From Pandoraea communis (GTDB lineage Bacteria > Pseudomonadota > Gammaproteobacteria > Burkholderiales > Burkholderiaceae), in contig NZ_CABPSJ010000007.1 in the NCBI RefSeq assembly GCF_902459745.1, positions 186,001-250,000 on the forward strand: a stretch of 64,000 nucleotides of DNA, given 5' to 3'. Shown here in pieces: positions 31,695-40,658 of the stretch (within the stretch, counting starts at the first letter, position 1; each line of letters starts with the position of its first letter). Both the position numbers and the translations under genes were made by a program. The notes under the pieces were generated by a model that was not told the origin of the DNA, did no database searches, and saw only the letters and a list, made by a program, of their open reading frames with translations.

Positions 31695-33008
31695 TTACGC
31701 TGAATGCAGAGTCCCTGCCCCCATCTCGTCCGAACGTACGCTTTCCTTATTGGGCAGGAAAGCCGCGCCCAGGAACGTTGCACCGGTGATGACGAGGAAC
31801 ATGATGCCCAGCGGCAGCCATTGCGCGCCGAACGTCTTGGCCACCCATAGGCCGATCAGTGGCGTCGTTCCGCCGAAGATCGCACCGCAGAGCTGGAAGC
31901 TCAGCGAAATACCCGTGTAGCGCATCTCGACCGGGAATGCCCGCGGCAGGTAGGCAGACAGCACCGCGTAGTACCCGCCGATGAACGTCGTCGCCACCAG
32001 AATTGCGACCGAGATATTGCCGATGTTGCCGGAACTCACAAGTTGCATCATCGGCAATGCCCACAGCATCGCGGCACCCGTGATGAACATCAGGAACTTG
32101 CGCTCGCCGATCCGATGAGCGATGTACGAGCCTATCGGGAAGCTCAAGAGTTCAACCACCCCGGTCCATGCAATGATGTCCAGAATATCCGGCTTGGAGA
32201 CCTTCAGATACGTCGTCGTGAACGTGATCATCAGCGTCGTGATGAAATAAAAGCCCGAGATGCCCAGCATGCACAAGGCGATGCCGAGGAACAGTGCTTT
32301 CTTGTGGGTGCGGAACACCAGGCGCACCGGGGAGACGTCGCTGATCTTGCCTTCAGCCTTGCGGCGTTCAAGCTCGGGACTCTCGTTGACGTTCCGGCGA
32401 ATGATGAACGCAACCACGACCAGAATGCCGCTGATCAGGAACGGAATGCGCCAACCCCAGGACAGGTAATCGGATTGCGGCAGGCCCGACACCACTCGGA
32501 AAATGAGTGTTGCGAGAATCAGGCCGACCGGACTGCCGTACTGGGGAGCCGAAGCAATGATGGTTCGCCATTTCTCCGGAGCGTGCTCACTGGCGATCAG
32601 CACCGCCCCGCCCCACTCGCCGCCAACGGCAATACCTTGCAGCAAACGCAGCAGTACCAGAATGACGGCGGCACTGATGCCTATGGAGTGGTAGCTCGGA
32701 ATCAAACCGATGAGCGTCGTAGCGGCACCCATCAGTACGAGCGTGATGATCAGACTTCGCTTGCGCCCGATCTTGTCGCCCAGGTGACCGAAGATCAGCG
32801 CGCCGAAGGGGCGCGCGACAAACCCCACGGCAAACGTCCCCAAGGACGCAAGCGTCCCCATCAATGGATCGCCGGTCGCAAAGAACACGTCGCCAAACAC
32901 AAGGGCTGCGGCGGTTCCGTAACAGTAAAAGTCGTACCACTCGATCATCGTTCCGAAGAATGCGGCAAGTGCCGCCCGGAAAGGTTGATGCTCTGCTGTC
33001 TTGTTCAT
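31695..33008 (-). CDS. MHS-family MFS transporter (ShiA/ProP-like)
   Basis: A 437-residue, 12-helix proton symporter of the metabolite:H+ symporter branch. It starts with the typical FFGTMIEWYDFYCYG. The loop 2-3 motif is FGHLGDKIGRKRSL and the loop 4-5 region is RLLQGIAVGGEWGGAVLIASE. Relatives import shikimate, citrate, alpha-ketoglutarate, proline or betaine. Divergent from the MocR regulator at 33185 and close to the deacylase-kinase-aminotransferase operon, so it probably imports that pathway's substrate. AGGGG precedes the ATG. Confidence 0.88.
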   Translation of the reverse strand: MNKTAEHQPFRAALAAFFGTMIEWYDFYCYGTAAALVFGDVFFATGDPLMGTLASLGTFAVGFVARPFGALIFGHLGDKIGRKRSLIITLVLMGAATTLIGLIPSYHSIGISAAVILVLLRLLQGIAVGGEWGGAVLIASEHAPEKWRTIIASAPQYGSPVGLILATLIFRVVSGLPQSDYLSWGWRIPFLISGILVVVAFIIRRNVNESPELERRKAEGKISDVSPVRLVFRTHKKALFLGIALCMLGISGFYFITTLMITFTTTYLKVSKPDILDIIAWTGVVELLSFPIGSYIAHRIGERKFLMFITGAAMLWALPMMQLVSSGNIGNISVAILVATTFIGGYYAVLSAYLPRAFPVEMRYTGISLSFQLCGAIFGGTTPLIGLWVAKTFGAQWLPLGIMFLVITGATFLGAAFLPNKESVRSDEMGAGTLHSA

Positions 33009-33110
33009 TAACGTCCCCTGATTTCTATTCAGTCAGATCAGTTGGTTTGCCGCTGGGCTGCCGGTTGCCAGCACTCTTGAAAGGTTCACAAGCGTAGGCA
33101 ATGTGAATTT

Positions 33111-33153
33111 CTATCGTTGACGATAGCAGTCGATGGCTATAACTTATATAGCC
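33111..33153. promoter_or_regulatory. Palindromic operator candidates, MFS/MocR divergent promoter
   Basis: CTATCGTTGACGATAG (33111-33126) is a perfect 6-4-6 palindrome. TGGCTATA (33134-33141) and TATAGCCA (33147-33154) form a second inverted pair with 5-base spacing. TATAGCCA also occurs upstream of the deacylase operon (38607), so it is a good candidate binding site for the MocR regulator. The two arms end 30 bp before the regulator's ATG. Confidence 0.55.
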
Positions 33154-33184
33154 ACCAAAATACCGGTTCTAAGTCCACTTCCCC

Positions 33185-34669
33185 ATGAAAGAAGTGTTGC
33201 TCTCCGACCTGCTGTCGAGCGCCCTTTCGCGCGATTCGGTCCACTCGTTGCAGCGTCAAATCTACGAAGTCGTGCGCCGAGCCGTGCTCGATCACACACT
33301 CGTTCCGGGCCAGAAGATTCCCTCGTCTCGCCAGCTGGCGCTGGAGTTGGGCATCTCGCGAATCACCGTATCGCTCGCGTACGATCGACTTGTGACTGAG
33401 TCGTATCTCACGGCGATGAGCGGTAGCGGCACATTTGTGGCGCAGACAGGGGCGATGCCTCGCACCGCTCCCGATCAGACGGCCCCGGCGAAACCATGGA
33501 CCTCGCTTTCCCGGCGCGGAGAGCAGCTGGCCAAAGGCCCTGGCGGCATTCCGTACCACGCGGGGGCGTTCGTACCTGGCGTCGCCGACGCGACGATGTT
33601 TCCCTTTCATATCTGGAAGCGGCTGCTAACGCGACACATCGCCCGTGCCAATCTGCCGTTGTCCGGGTATGCGATGGAGGGGGCTGGCTATCTGCCGTTA
33701 CGTGAGGCCATTGCCAACTATCTTGGCATTTCTCGCTCGGTCGTCTGCGACCCCAGTCAGGTCGTCATTACGTCGGGAACGCACCAGTCGATCGACCTGT
33801 GCGCGCGCCTGTTGACTGACGTCGGAGATCGCGTGCTGGTCGAGAACCCCTGTCACTGGGCATTTCCGTCAGTGCTTGCCGCCGCAGGGCTGCATGTCGA
33901 TCCGCTCGTTCTCGACGACCAAGGTGCCAACCTGCGAGCGAGCAAGTTGTCCAAACGTACCCGGTTAGCAGCAGTCAGCCCATCTCATCAATACCCGACG
34001 GGTGTCGTAATGCCACTCAGCCGGCGTCTGGCGCTTCTGGAGCGTGCGCGCAAGCTGGGACTCTGGATTCTGGAGGATGACTACGACAGCGAGTTTCGGT
34101 ATGACGGCGCGCCCTTGCCTTCCCTTCAGGGGTTGGATACGGACGGGCACGTCATCTACATGGGAACGTTCAGTAAGGCGACATTCCCAGGCATGCGCAT
34201 GAGCTATATGGTTGTGCCGCAGCATCTGGCCCGTAGCTTCTCTGCGGCGTGTGTCGAGATTTATCGCCCTGGCCAACTCCACACGCAAGCCGCACTTGCA
34301 GACCTCATTTCCGAAGGCCACCTGTCGCAGCACATCCGGCGCATGCGGGTGGAGTACGCTGCCCGGCAGCAGTTGATGCGTGACGTTATCGAGCAGGAAA
34401 TCGGTGACGCACTGACGCTTTCCAGTGCGAAATCGGGCTTGCACGTGTTCGGGCGCCTCGGCAAGGAGGTCCAGATTCAACGCTTGCGAGATGAAGCCAC
34501 GCGTCTGGGGCTGATTCTCGGAAAGCCGCGCCTCGTCTCGGACGCACCGTCGCCGAACCGAAACGCGATCGTGCTCGGCTTCGGCGGCGTGTCGATGGAG
34601 GCGATCGGTCCGGGTGTGAAGAGGCTTGCCCAGGCCATCGAGATGGCTTCGAAGCCGTCCCACCGATAG
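33185..34669 (+). CDS. MocR/PdxR-type GntR regulator with aminotransferase domain
   Basis: A 494-residue fusion. Residues about 15-85 are a GntR winged helix (LPGQ-like VPGQKIPSSRQLALELGISR). Residues about 120-485 are a fold-type I aminotransferase domain that binds PLP through K331 in GTFSKATFPGMR, with ILEDDYDSEFRY supplying the cofactor aspartate. MocR proteins sense PLP adducts of amino compounds (GABA, taurine, ectoine and others). The amine-type operon next door (class III aminotransferase, kinase, deacylase) and the divergent transporter are the likely targets. Confidence 0.9.
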   Translation: MKEVLLSDLLSSALSRDSVHSLQRQIYEVVRRAVLDHTLVPGQKIPSSRQLALELGISRITVSLAYDRLVTESYLTAMSGSGTFVAQTGAMPRTAPDQTAPAKPWTSLSRRGEQLAKGPGGIPYHAGAFVPGVADATMFPFHIWKRLLTRHIARANLPLSGYAMEGAGYLPLREAIANYLGISRSVVCDPSQVVITSGTHQSIDLCARLLTDVGDRVLVENPCHWAFPSVLAAAGLHVDPLVLDDQGANLRASKLSKRTRLAAVSPSHQYPTGVVMPLSRRLALLERARKLGLWILEDDYDSEFRYDGAPLPSLQGLDTDGHVIYMGTFSKATFPGMRMSYMVVPQHLARSFSAACVEIYRPGQLHTQAALADLISEGHLSQHIRRMRVEYAARQQLMRDVIEQEIGDALTLSSAKSGLHVFGRLGKEVQIQRLRDEATRLGLILGKPRLVSDAPSPNRNAIVLGFGGVSMEAIGPGVKRLAQAIEMASKPSHR

Positions 34670-34688
34670 GCAGGCGGCCTCCCACGGG

Positions 34689-36017
34689 TCAGCGGCGTGC
34701 CAGCACCCGGGCTGCCGCATCGAGCAAGATGTCGGCATCGGCCGGGGTAAAAGCCAGCGGTGGGCGGATCTTCAATACGTTGCCATGCAGGCCGGTCGCG
34801 CTGAGCAGAACGCGTTCGTCGCGCATGGCATTGACGAACCAGTTCGTTTCTTCGCGTGCAGGTGCTTTCGTGGCGCGATCCTTCACCAACTCGACCCCGA
34901 TGAACAGCCCATCACCGCGGACGTCGCCAATGATTTCGTGCTGCTTCGCCAGGGCACGGAACCCGGCACGCAGACGCTCGCCTGCTTTGGCGGCATTCTC
35001 TTGCAGCCCCTCGGACTGAAGGACATCGAGCGTAGCCATCGCGGCCGCGCAAGATACCGGATTGCCGCCAAAGGTATTGAAGTATCGAGCTTCCTCGCCA
35101 AACACCTTGATCACTTCAGGTTTGACGACCATCGCCGCGATCGGGTGACCGTTGCCCATGGGCTTGCCCATCGTGACGATATCCGGCACCACCGAGTGAC
35201 GCTGGAAGCCCCACATGGCAGATCCGGTGCGGCCGAAGCCTGCCTGCACCTCGTCCGCGATGAATACGCCACCGGCCTTGCGAATCACATCGACTGCCTT
35301 CGAAAGCACACCCATCGGGTGGCTGAACACGCCATCGCTGGAGAAGATCGTGTCGACCAGCAGCGCGGCCGGCCTGATGCCGTGACGCTTCAGATCGTCC
35401 ACTGCCGCCCGGACGCGCTCGGCCAGCGCCGTCGCCAGGTCCCCATTCGGTTCGCGATAAGCATCGGGTGCCAGCACGGTACGGACGTCGATCCCCAGCG
35501 GAACAGCAGCGCCGAGCGAGGGCGAGACTGCCGCAACAGATGCCGTCACGCCGTGATATGCCAGCTTCGTGACGATGATCCCCGAACCGCCTGTGTGACG
35601 GCGTGCCACGCGCAACGCCAAGTCATTCGCCTCACTGCCGGTACACGTGAACATCACCTGCGACAGCTCGGCCGGAAACGTTGCCAGCAGCCGATCTGCA
35701 TAGTTGAGAATGCCGTCGTGCAGATAACGGGTATGCGTGTTCAGCGTTGCAGCTTGCTCGGCGATCGCGGCAACCACACGGGGGTGAGCATGCCCGACCG
35801 ACGCGACGTTGTTATATGCATCCAGATACTCGTTGCCGGCCTTGTCGTAAAGGCGCACGCCCTTCCCGCTGACGAACTGCACGGGACGCTCGTAGAACAG
35901 GCGGTACGACGGGCCAAGTAGTTTGCGGCGACGCTCGATCATCTTCTTTTCATTGGCGTCCAGCCCTTCGACCTGGCTGGGGTCGAACGCATTGAGCATC
36001 GCTTCATCCATTGACAT
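34689..36017 (-). CDS. Class III PLP aminotransferase / phospho-lyase-like
   Basis: A 442-residue subgroup II enzyme. D255 in FIADEVQAGFGR binds the pyridine nitrogen and K285 in TMGKPMGNGHP forms the Schiff base; GSEAND (127-132) holds the phosphate. The family includes GABA transaminases but also ethanolamine-phosphate and 5-phosphohydroxylysine phospho-lyases. The gene overlaps (14 bp) a hydroxylysine-kinase-like phosphotransferase, a pairing typical of the phospho-lyases, which eliminate phosphate and ammonia. I start at 36017 (GAGGAG seven bases upstream). Reaction inferred from context only. Confidence 0.85.
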   Translation of the reverse strand: MSMDEAMLNAFDPSQVEGLDANEKKMIERRRKLLGPSYRLFYERPVQFVSGKGVRLYDKAGNEYLDAYNNVASVGHAHPRVVAAIAEQAATLNTHTRYLHDGILNYADRLLATFPAELSQVMFTCTGSEANDLALRVARRHTGGSGIIVTKLAYHGVTASVAAVSPSLGAAVPLGIDVRTVLAPDAYREPNGDLATALAERVRAAVDDLKRHGIRPAALLVDTIFSSDGVFSHPMGVLSKAVDVIRKAGGVFIADEVQAGFGRTGSAMWGFQRHSVVPDIVTMGKPMGNGHPIAAMVVKPEVIKVFGEEARYFNTFGGNPVSCAAAMATLDVLQSEGLQENAAKAGERLRAGFRALAKQHEIIGDVRGDGLFIGVELVKDRATKAPAREETNWFVNAMRDERVLLSATGLHGNVLKIRPPLAFTPADADILLDAAARVLARR

Positions 36018-37089
36018 GCTTGCACTCCTCAAACGTTTCAATGGCACGACGAATCGTGCCGGCAGTTTCATTTCTCGACATTGTCGAAATGCGCAGCAGA
36101 CCATCCCATGACAGCGGGTTGTTGCGCAGGATGTATTCGCGGTTCTCGGGATGCAGCGTTGCACGCCATCCGGTAATTGCCACGGTCGTCAGCAGTCGCG
36201 TGGCAATCAGGTCCGGCAACAGATCGATTTCCTCGTCGGTCAGCGGGTGGGTCGCGTGGTACCCGGCAATGAACTCACCGGCGCTGATCAGCGGATTGCC
36301 GGTCGGGGCCAGTTGATAGGCTGCAGCGACGCCCACGTCGAACACCAGCGGACCGATGACGATATCGCCGAAGTCGAGGATGCCGGTCACCTTGTCGTGG
36401 CACACCGCGTCGACCATGACGTTGTATGCATTCAGGTCGTTGTGAATCACCTGACGCCGCAGGTGCACCAATTGCGGTCGAACCTCATGCGCAAAACGGT
36501 CCATGAGACGTTGCGCGAGCTTGCGGCGCTCCCCGTCCTCGATGAACGGCAGCAGCCCACGGAGCTGATCAGCCCGTTGTGTGTCCCACAGGAACGTCTG
36601 ATACGGCTGTTCGATGTCGAAGCCCGTCAGTGCCATGTCGAGCTGTGCCAACGCCCGGCCAAGTGCAATACGTTGGGCGGTGCTGCGCTCCACCTTGTAG
36701 AGCGGCACGCCCGGCAGGAACGTCATGAGTCTCACGGCGTGACTGGCGCCGGTCCGATCCGTATGCCAGTGGATCAGTTGTCCATCCTTGGCCCGGACGA
36801 TGTGCGGCACCGGTAACGCGTTGGTGGCCGCCATCAGCCGCCCCTGCACCTTCGTCTGAAACATCGTGACCTCGCGCGCTTCTGCCGGATGGGTCACCTT
36901 GAGCAGGTAGTCGACGCCAGTGCTCGTCTTCACCTGGAAGTTCTGGTCGCGCTCGCCAGTCAGCGCGGTGATCTCGCCGTCAACGTCGAATACGTCGCGG
37001 GCGACCTCCCGGACCTGTGCAAGGCTCCATTTTTCTACTCGCGTATTAAGTACTTCATCTGCCATGAATTCGAGATTTTCGTGCTTCAT
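36004..37089 (-). CDS. APH-family phosphotransferase (hydroxylysine/amino-alcohol kinase-like)
   Basis: A 361-residue kinase of the aminoglycoside/choline kinase fold. The nucleotide-binding start is LTGERDQNFQVKTSTGVDYL with K64 in LLKVTH. The catalytic loop is VIHNDLNAYNVMV (D218, N223) and the metal-binding DFGD begins at 239. GERDQNF is the signature of the hydroxylysine kinase subgroup. It would phosphorylate an amino-alcohol or hydroxy-amino acid, giving the substrate for the phospho-lyase-type enzyme just downstream. Its ATG overlaps the deacylase stop by 4 bp (ATGA), so translation is coupled. Substrate identity is an inference. Confidence 0.85.
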   Translation of the reverse strand: MKHENLEFMADEVLNTRVEKWSLAQVREVARDVFDVDGEITALTGERDQNFQVKTSTGVDYLLKVTHPAEAREVTMFQTKVQGRLMAATNALPVPHIVRAKDGQLIHWHTDRTGASHAVRLMTFLPGVPLYKVERSTAQRIALGRALAQLDMALTGFDIEQPYQTFLWDTQRADQLRGLLPFIEDGERRKLAQRLMDRFAHEVRPQLVHLRRQVIHNDLNAYNVMVDAVCHDKVTGILDFGDIVIGPLVFDVGVAAAYQLAPTGNPLISAGEFIAGYHATHPLTDEEIDLLPDLIATRLLTTVAITGWRATLHPENREYILRNNPLSWDGLLRISTMSRNETAGTIRRAIETFEECKHVNG

Positions 37090-38396
37090 TGCCGCTTTTC
37101 CTCGAGACCACACCAACCTGCGATGAAGAGCGCGAGCGTCTTGGTTACCTGTTTGAGCGACGCCAGATCGACGGCTTCGTCATAGCCGTGAGGCATACGG
37201 CACCGGGGGCCGTAGACGATGGCCGGCGTGTCCGCATACAGACCGAAGAACCGTGCATCGGTCGCTGCGGACGTCGCGTGTTCGAGCAACGGCTCACGGA
37301 ACACCGATTCATGTGCCAGGCGAAGCACCGACTCCACGTCTTCGGCGTTCTCCAATGCGTACCCATCCGCCATAAAGCCGTGATAGATGACGCGTGGCGG
37401 GTGATCGCGAAGGAAGTCGTCGCCAGCGGCAGCTTCTGCGATGAATGCTTCGATTTCGGCGCGCGTGTCGGCCAGACGCTGCCCCGGATAGACGGCCACG
37501 CGCATGTCGAAATTGCACCAGGCAGGCACACTTGACGGCCAGTCACCACCGGCGATCTTGCCCAGATTGAAACGGATGGGGTGCGGATGGTCACAGAAGT
37601 GCTTGTGGTGCACCTTGCGGTCATTCCATCGGGTCTCCAGCGTTTTGAGACACTCGATGAGGTACATCGCCTTCTCGATCGCGTTGGCACCACCACCGGA
37701 GAATGCAGCCGAGGCGTGCTGCGGATCGCCCTCGACCTGAACCTGAAACCAGATCGGACCGACTTGTGCACGCAGCAGTTTGGGTTCGAGCGGTTCCGGA
37801 ATGAGGGCAGCGTCGGCCCGATATCCGCGGGCGAGACACGCCAATGCACCATTGCCGGTGCACTCTTCCTCCACCACAGACTGCAGGAAAACATCGGCCG
37901 CCGGCTGAAAGCCGATGCGACCCAACGCATCCATGGCGGCGACACAGGCCAGCAATCCGGCCTTCATGTCGCCGGCGCCGCGCCCGTACATCCAGCCGTT
38001 CACGATCTCGGCGCCGTAAGGGTCCCTTGTCCAGCGATTCGTCGGCCCTACGGGCACGACGTCGATGTGACCGTTCATGATCAGTGAGCGCCCTGTGCCA
38101 CTATGGCTCCGATGCGTGCCCACGACATTGATCGCATTGTCATAGGAGACCGCGACCGGTGAGAAGCCGGGCAACGCACGGATCTCGTCAACATCGATCT
38201 TCCAGGAGTCGACGTCATAGCCACGGTGTCGATAGACATCTGCCATGAAGGCTTGAGCCTGTGATTCCTCGCCGCGCTGGGAGGGGATCTTTACCAGATC
38301 CGCCAACAAGGCCACCTGCGCATCGAACCCGGCGTCGACGGCAGCACAAAGTGGGTCCTTCAGCATTTCGGACAGTCGGGATTCGACATGGGTCAT
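37086..38396 (-). CDS. M20-family deacylase (ArgE/DapE/ACY1-like)
   Basis: A 436-residue metallohydrolase with two zinc ions. Ligands are visible in NGHIDVVPVG, GRGAGDMKAG, VEEECTGNG and CRMPHGYDE. The dimerisation domain lies about 215-330. Members remove an acyl or peptide group from an amino acid. As first gene of the operon it would free the amine that the kinase and PLP enzyme then process. I start at the ATG at 38396 because GGGAGG lies seven bases upstream; the open frame extends 55 codons further without homology. A hydrophilic N-terminal tail of about 25 residues is present. Confidence 0.87.
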   Translation of the reverse strand: MTHVESRLSEMLKDPLCAAVDAGFDAQVALLADLVKIPSQRGEESQAQAFMADVYRHRGYDVDSWKIDVDEIRALPGFSPVAVSYDNAINVVGTHRSHSGTGRSLIMNGHIDVVPVGPTNRWTRDPYGAEIVNGWMYGRGAGDMKAGLLACVAAMDALGRIGFQPAADVFLQSVVEEECTGNGALACLARGYRADAALIPEPLEPKLLRAQVGPIWFQVQVEGDPQHASAAFSGGGANAIEKAMYLIECLKTLETRWNDRKVHHKHFCDHPHPIRFNLGKIAGGDWPSSVPAWCNFDMRVAVYPGQRLADTRAEIEAFIAEAAAGDDFLRDHPPRVIYHGFMADGYALENAEDVESVLRLAHESVFREPLLEHATSAATDARFFGLYADTPAIVYGPRCRMPHGYDEAVDLASLKQVTKTLALFIAGWCGLEEKRQ

Positions 38397-38854
38397 GCTG
38401 CACCTCCCGTCGCCGTCACGAGCGCATTCCGAAGCACATCGGACAACGCCAGTCGGCGTGATCCCCCCTTTTCCGTCTCGCCGATGTCTCCGAGGCGCAT
38501 CAAGCGCTCCCAAGGACGATCTCCATTGACTTTCAACTGCATGTCCGCTCCGCGTATTCACACACTCAAAGAGGACTTAATATTATTTTTTTTCCAAAAT
38601 ATCCTGTATAGCCACTTTGATGTTTTTCTTATGGACGGTCGCGGATGAGTCGATGTCCTGCCGGTGGAAGCAGCGGGACGCCGGTACATCGATGCCATTC
38701 CACCGATGCTGGACCGGAAGATGACCCGGGCAATGCTGCAAGGGTAAGCCGTGTGATGACCTCAAACGGAACAGGGCTGTCGGAGACAGCCCTGTGAACA
38801 ACCCGCTTGCAAGAAAAGAACGCTCCGGTTTCGCGGCGCGATCCAGTGCTGGGT
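38397..38854. promoter_or_regulatory. Promoter region of the deacylase operon
   Basis: The only marked features are an AT-rich tract at 38575-38635, the motif TATAGCCAC at 38607-38615 shared with the MocR/MFS promoter, and the hairpin at 38771. No gene is supported. A reading AGRRYIDAIPPMLDRKMTRA at about 38665-38740 looks coding-like but lacks a start and family. Confidence 0.5.
38771..38795 (-). terminator. Hairpin downstream of the small helical-protein gene
   Basis: ACAGGGCTGTC and GACAGCCCTGT form a perfect 11-bp stem with a GGA loop, 60 bp past the - strand stop at 38855. No long T-tract follows. Confidence 0.55.
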
Positions 38855-39247
38855 TTAAGCGAATTTCTCCTTCATGAACGCCAAGATATAGGGTGTAGCA
38901 GCGGCTGCGACGCTCGAAGCCGTCGACGGGTCAATGCCCATCCGGCTCGCCAACGCTTCGGCGACCCGGCCGGTCAGCATCCCTGCCCCGCCGTCCTCCA
39001 GTGACTTGAAGAAGCCGTCGCCGCGCACCAGACCCGCCGCAAACCCTGCCAGGAAACTCTTCCCCGAGTGTTCGCCCATCAAACCGCCGCCGCTTTGTTC
39101 GTCGGCGCTGCTGTGAGCAGCTTCGGCCGCCTGACTCAACATTTGTTGTGCGTCGTCGCCGCTGATTCCTTGGGCCGCCAAGGCCTGCGTTGCCTGGTTG
39201 CCATGCTCGGAGGCGAGAAACTCGGAAACCAGTTGCTGAACGTCCAT
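38855..39247 (-). CDS. Small alanine-rich helical protein (130 aa)
   Basis: Starts MDVQQLVSEFLASEHGNQAT, then runs of Ala, Gln and Ser with alternating helices; a central GKSFLAGFAAGLVRGDGFF is amphipathic and TASSVAAAATPYILAFMKEK closes it. The pattern recalls DUF937/YidB-like proteins of unknown role, but I cannot assign it firmly. No signal peptide. Single gene with its own hairpin downstream, so the coding call is better supported than any function. Confidence 0.6.
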   Translation of the reverse strand: MDVQQLVSEFLASEHGNQATQALAAQGISGDDAQQMLSQAAEAAHSSADEQSGGGLMGEHSGKSFLAGFAAGLVRGDGFFKSLEDGGAGMLTGRVAEALASRMGIDPSTASSVAAAATPYILAFMKEKFA

Positions 39248-39592
39248 GTAACACCTTTATGCAAAGGGAATGATCGAATGCCCCGCGTGGGGCGGACGCG
39301 ACATCCCCGGCCGGACGCCGGTTGTCGCTATCGAAACTATATGAACTTCGTTCCACAGGGGCCAAGGGAATTCGAGTCACGATCGCAAGATCAAGGTTTC
39401 GAATTGTTACTGGACGACCGATTTTCGTCTCGGCGGGGGTGTCGCCCGCAACCATCCGGTATCGACACAGCCGCTGACGAAACCTGCGACCGGCGCACTC
39501 GCCGCCTTGATCTGCGCGGAATTGAAGCCCCTGCGGGTGGCCTCGCTATTTATCCGCTATATCGAGATCAAGACGCACTGCCGCCAAGGGAG
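39248..39592. other. 345-bp gap between the small helical-protein gene and the NmrA gene
   Basis: Both flanking genes are on the - strand. On the + strand positions about 39472-39620 can be read as an open stretch (KPLRVASLFIRYIEIKTHC) without start, family or context, possibly a gene relic. Otherwise nothing is seen. Confidence 0.3.
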
Positions 39593-40549
39593 CTATCTCA
39601 GGGCTATCGACGAATTCTTGGCGTTTCGCGCGCTTTCGAATAGCGGTCTTCCTTGTGTCGCCAGCCATGCATCGAAAGTCAGCAGCGTACCGAACTCTTG
39701 GTTCAAAGCGGCAACGTTCGCCCGCCCCGCCAGTCGTCCATCGTCAAACAGTGCGGCAAGGCGCCCAAGGAAGGGACTCTGCGCGAGCAAGCTGTCCGAA
39801 AACCGGTGATAGGTGATCCGGGCTTCGGCAGCACGGCTCAAGCTGTTCTGCAGACTTACCCCCGTGAGCGTGTCGCCAGCGATTTCAATGGTTCGCGCCG
39901 CATTCCGTTCCGGGGCTGCGAAGATTTTCGCAACGATCTTTCCGATATCGCTGACCGCAATGACTTGACCGGGCTGGTTCATGCGAAGAAAGAACGTGAA
40001 CTGATCCTCCTCGAGGCCCATCCCCGGCAGCATCAGCAACTCCATAAAGGTCGAGGGACGCACAATAGTGCTCCGTATCGGCAACTGTCGAATGTGCGCC
40101 TCAATTTCCGACTTGCTGTCGAAGTGGCCCATGCCCGTTGCCACGGGCCCGGCCGCGTTGACCGAGTTGTAGACAAGATGCTGCACCTTCGCTCGCATGG
40201 CTTCGTCGGCGATTGCCTTCCCATAGGCAACTTCCTGATCGTCGGACACGCCGTAGGCAGCCCCCTGCCCAGAACTTGGCTGAACACTGAAAACACCGTA
40301 CGCGCCCTCCATTGCGTGCCTGATCGAATTGCGATCCGCCATGTCGCCCTGCACGATTTCGACCCCCATCGAGACCAGCGACTGGGCCTTGTCGCCATCC
40401 TTGTTGCGTACCAGTGCCCTCACGCACCACCCATCGGCACTAAGGGCCGATGCGACTGCCCCACCTTGCTGACCGGTCGCGCCAAATACGAGCACTGTCG
40501 GTCTGTTGGGCCGGGTATTCGGGGCCGTCGGCTTCACTGTTCGATCCAT
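39593..40549 (-). CDS. NmrA-family NAD(P)-binding protein
   Basis: A 318-residue atypical short-chain dehydrogenase. The glycine-rich motif is VLVFGATGQQGGAVASAL (residues about 19-36), followed by ALVRNKDGDKA where NADP-binding residues sit, and GDMADRNSI. The Tyr-x3-Lys catalytic pair is not evident, which is normal for NmrA/HSCARG-like redox sensors and for some quinone reductases. Divergent from an HxlR regulator 109 bp away, a common arrangement in which HxlR controls the oxidoreductase in response to electrophiles or quinones. Cytoplasmic. Confidence 0.85.
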   Translation of the reverse strand: MDRTVKPTAPNTRPNRPTVLVFGATGQQGGAVASALSADGWCVRALVRNKDGDKAQSLVSMGVEIVQGDMADRNSIRHAMEGAYGVFSVQPSSGQGAAYGVSDDQEVAYGKAIADEAMRAKVQHLVYNSVNAAGPVATGMGHFDSKSEIEAHIRQLPIRSTIVRPSTFMELLMLPGMGLEEDQFTFFLRMNQPGQVIAVSDIGKIVAKIFAAPERNAARTIEIAGDTLTGVSLQNSLSRAAEARITYHRFSDSLLAQSPFLGRLAALFDDGRLAGRANVAALNQEFGTLLTFDAWLATQGRPLFESARNAKNSSIALR

Positions 40550-40588
40550 AGAACTCCCTCAACATCTTCATTTTCAAGGAGTCTTTAT

Positions 40589-40605
40589 GGTATACATTTG
40601 ATACC
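40589..40605. promoter_or_regulatory. HxlR operator candidate
   Basis: GGTAT and ATACC flank a 7-base spacer (GGTATACATTTGATACC) in the divergent NmrA/HxlR promoter. HxlR-type dimers bind such short palindromes. The site is 40 bp from the NmrA start and 54 bp from the HxlR start. Confidence 0.55.
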
Positions 40606-40658
40606 TGAATGCAATTACGCACCGCAAAGCTACCAAGTTTCCTGGAGTATCCCAACCG

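Noticed and set aside
32043-33011. 322-codon + strand frame opposite the MHS transporter
   Set aside because: Low-complexity His/Arg/Gln composition typical of a GC-rich antisense shadow.
34626-35921. Long + strand open frame (431 codons) opposite the class III aminotransferase
   Set aside because: Shadow of the real - strand gene; no motif, and PLP residues are clear on the other strand.
39472-39620. Coding-like + strand stretch KPLRVASLFIRYIEIKTHC
   Set aside because: No start, no ribosome site, no recognised family; mentioned only as a possible relic.
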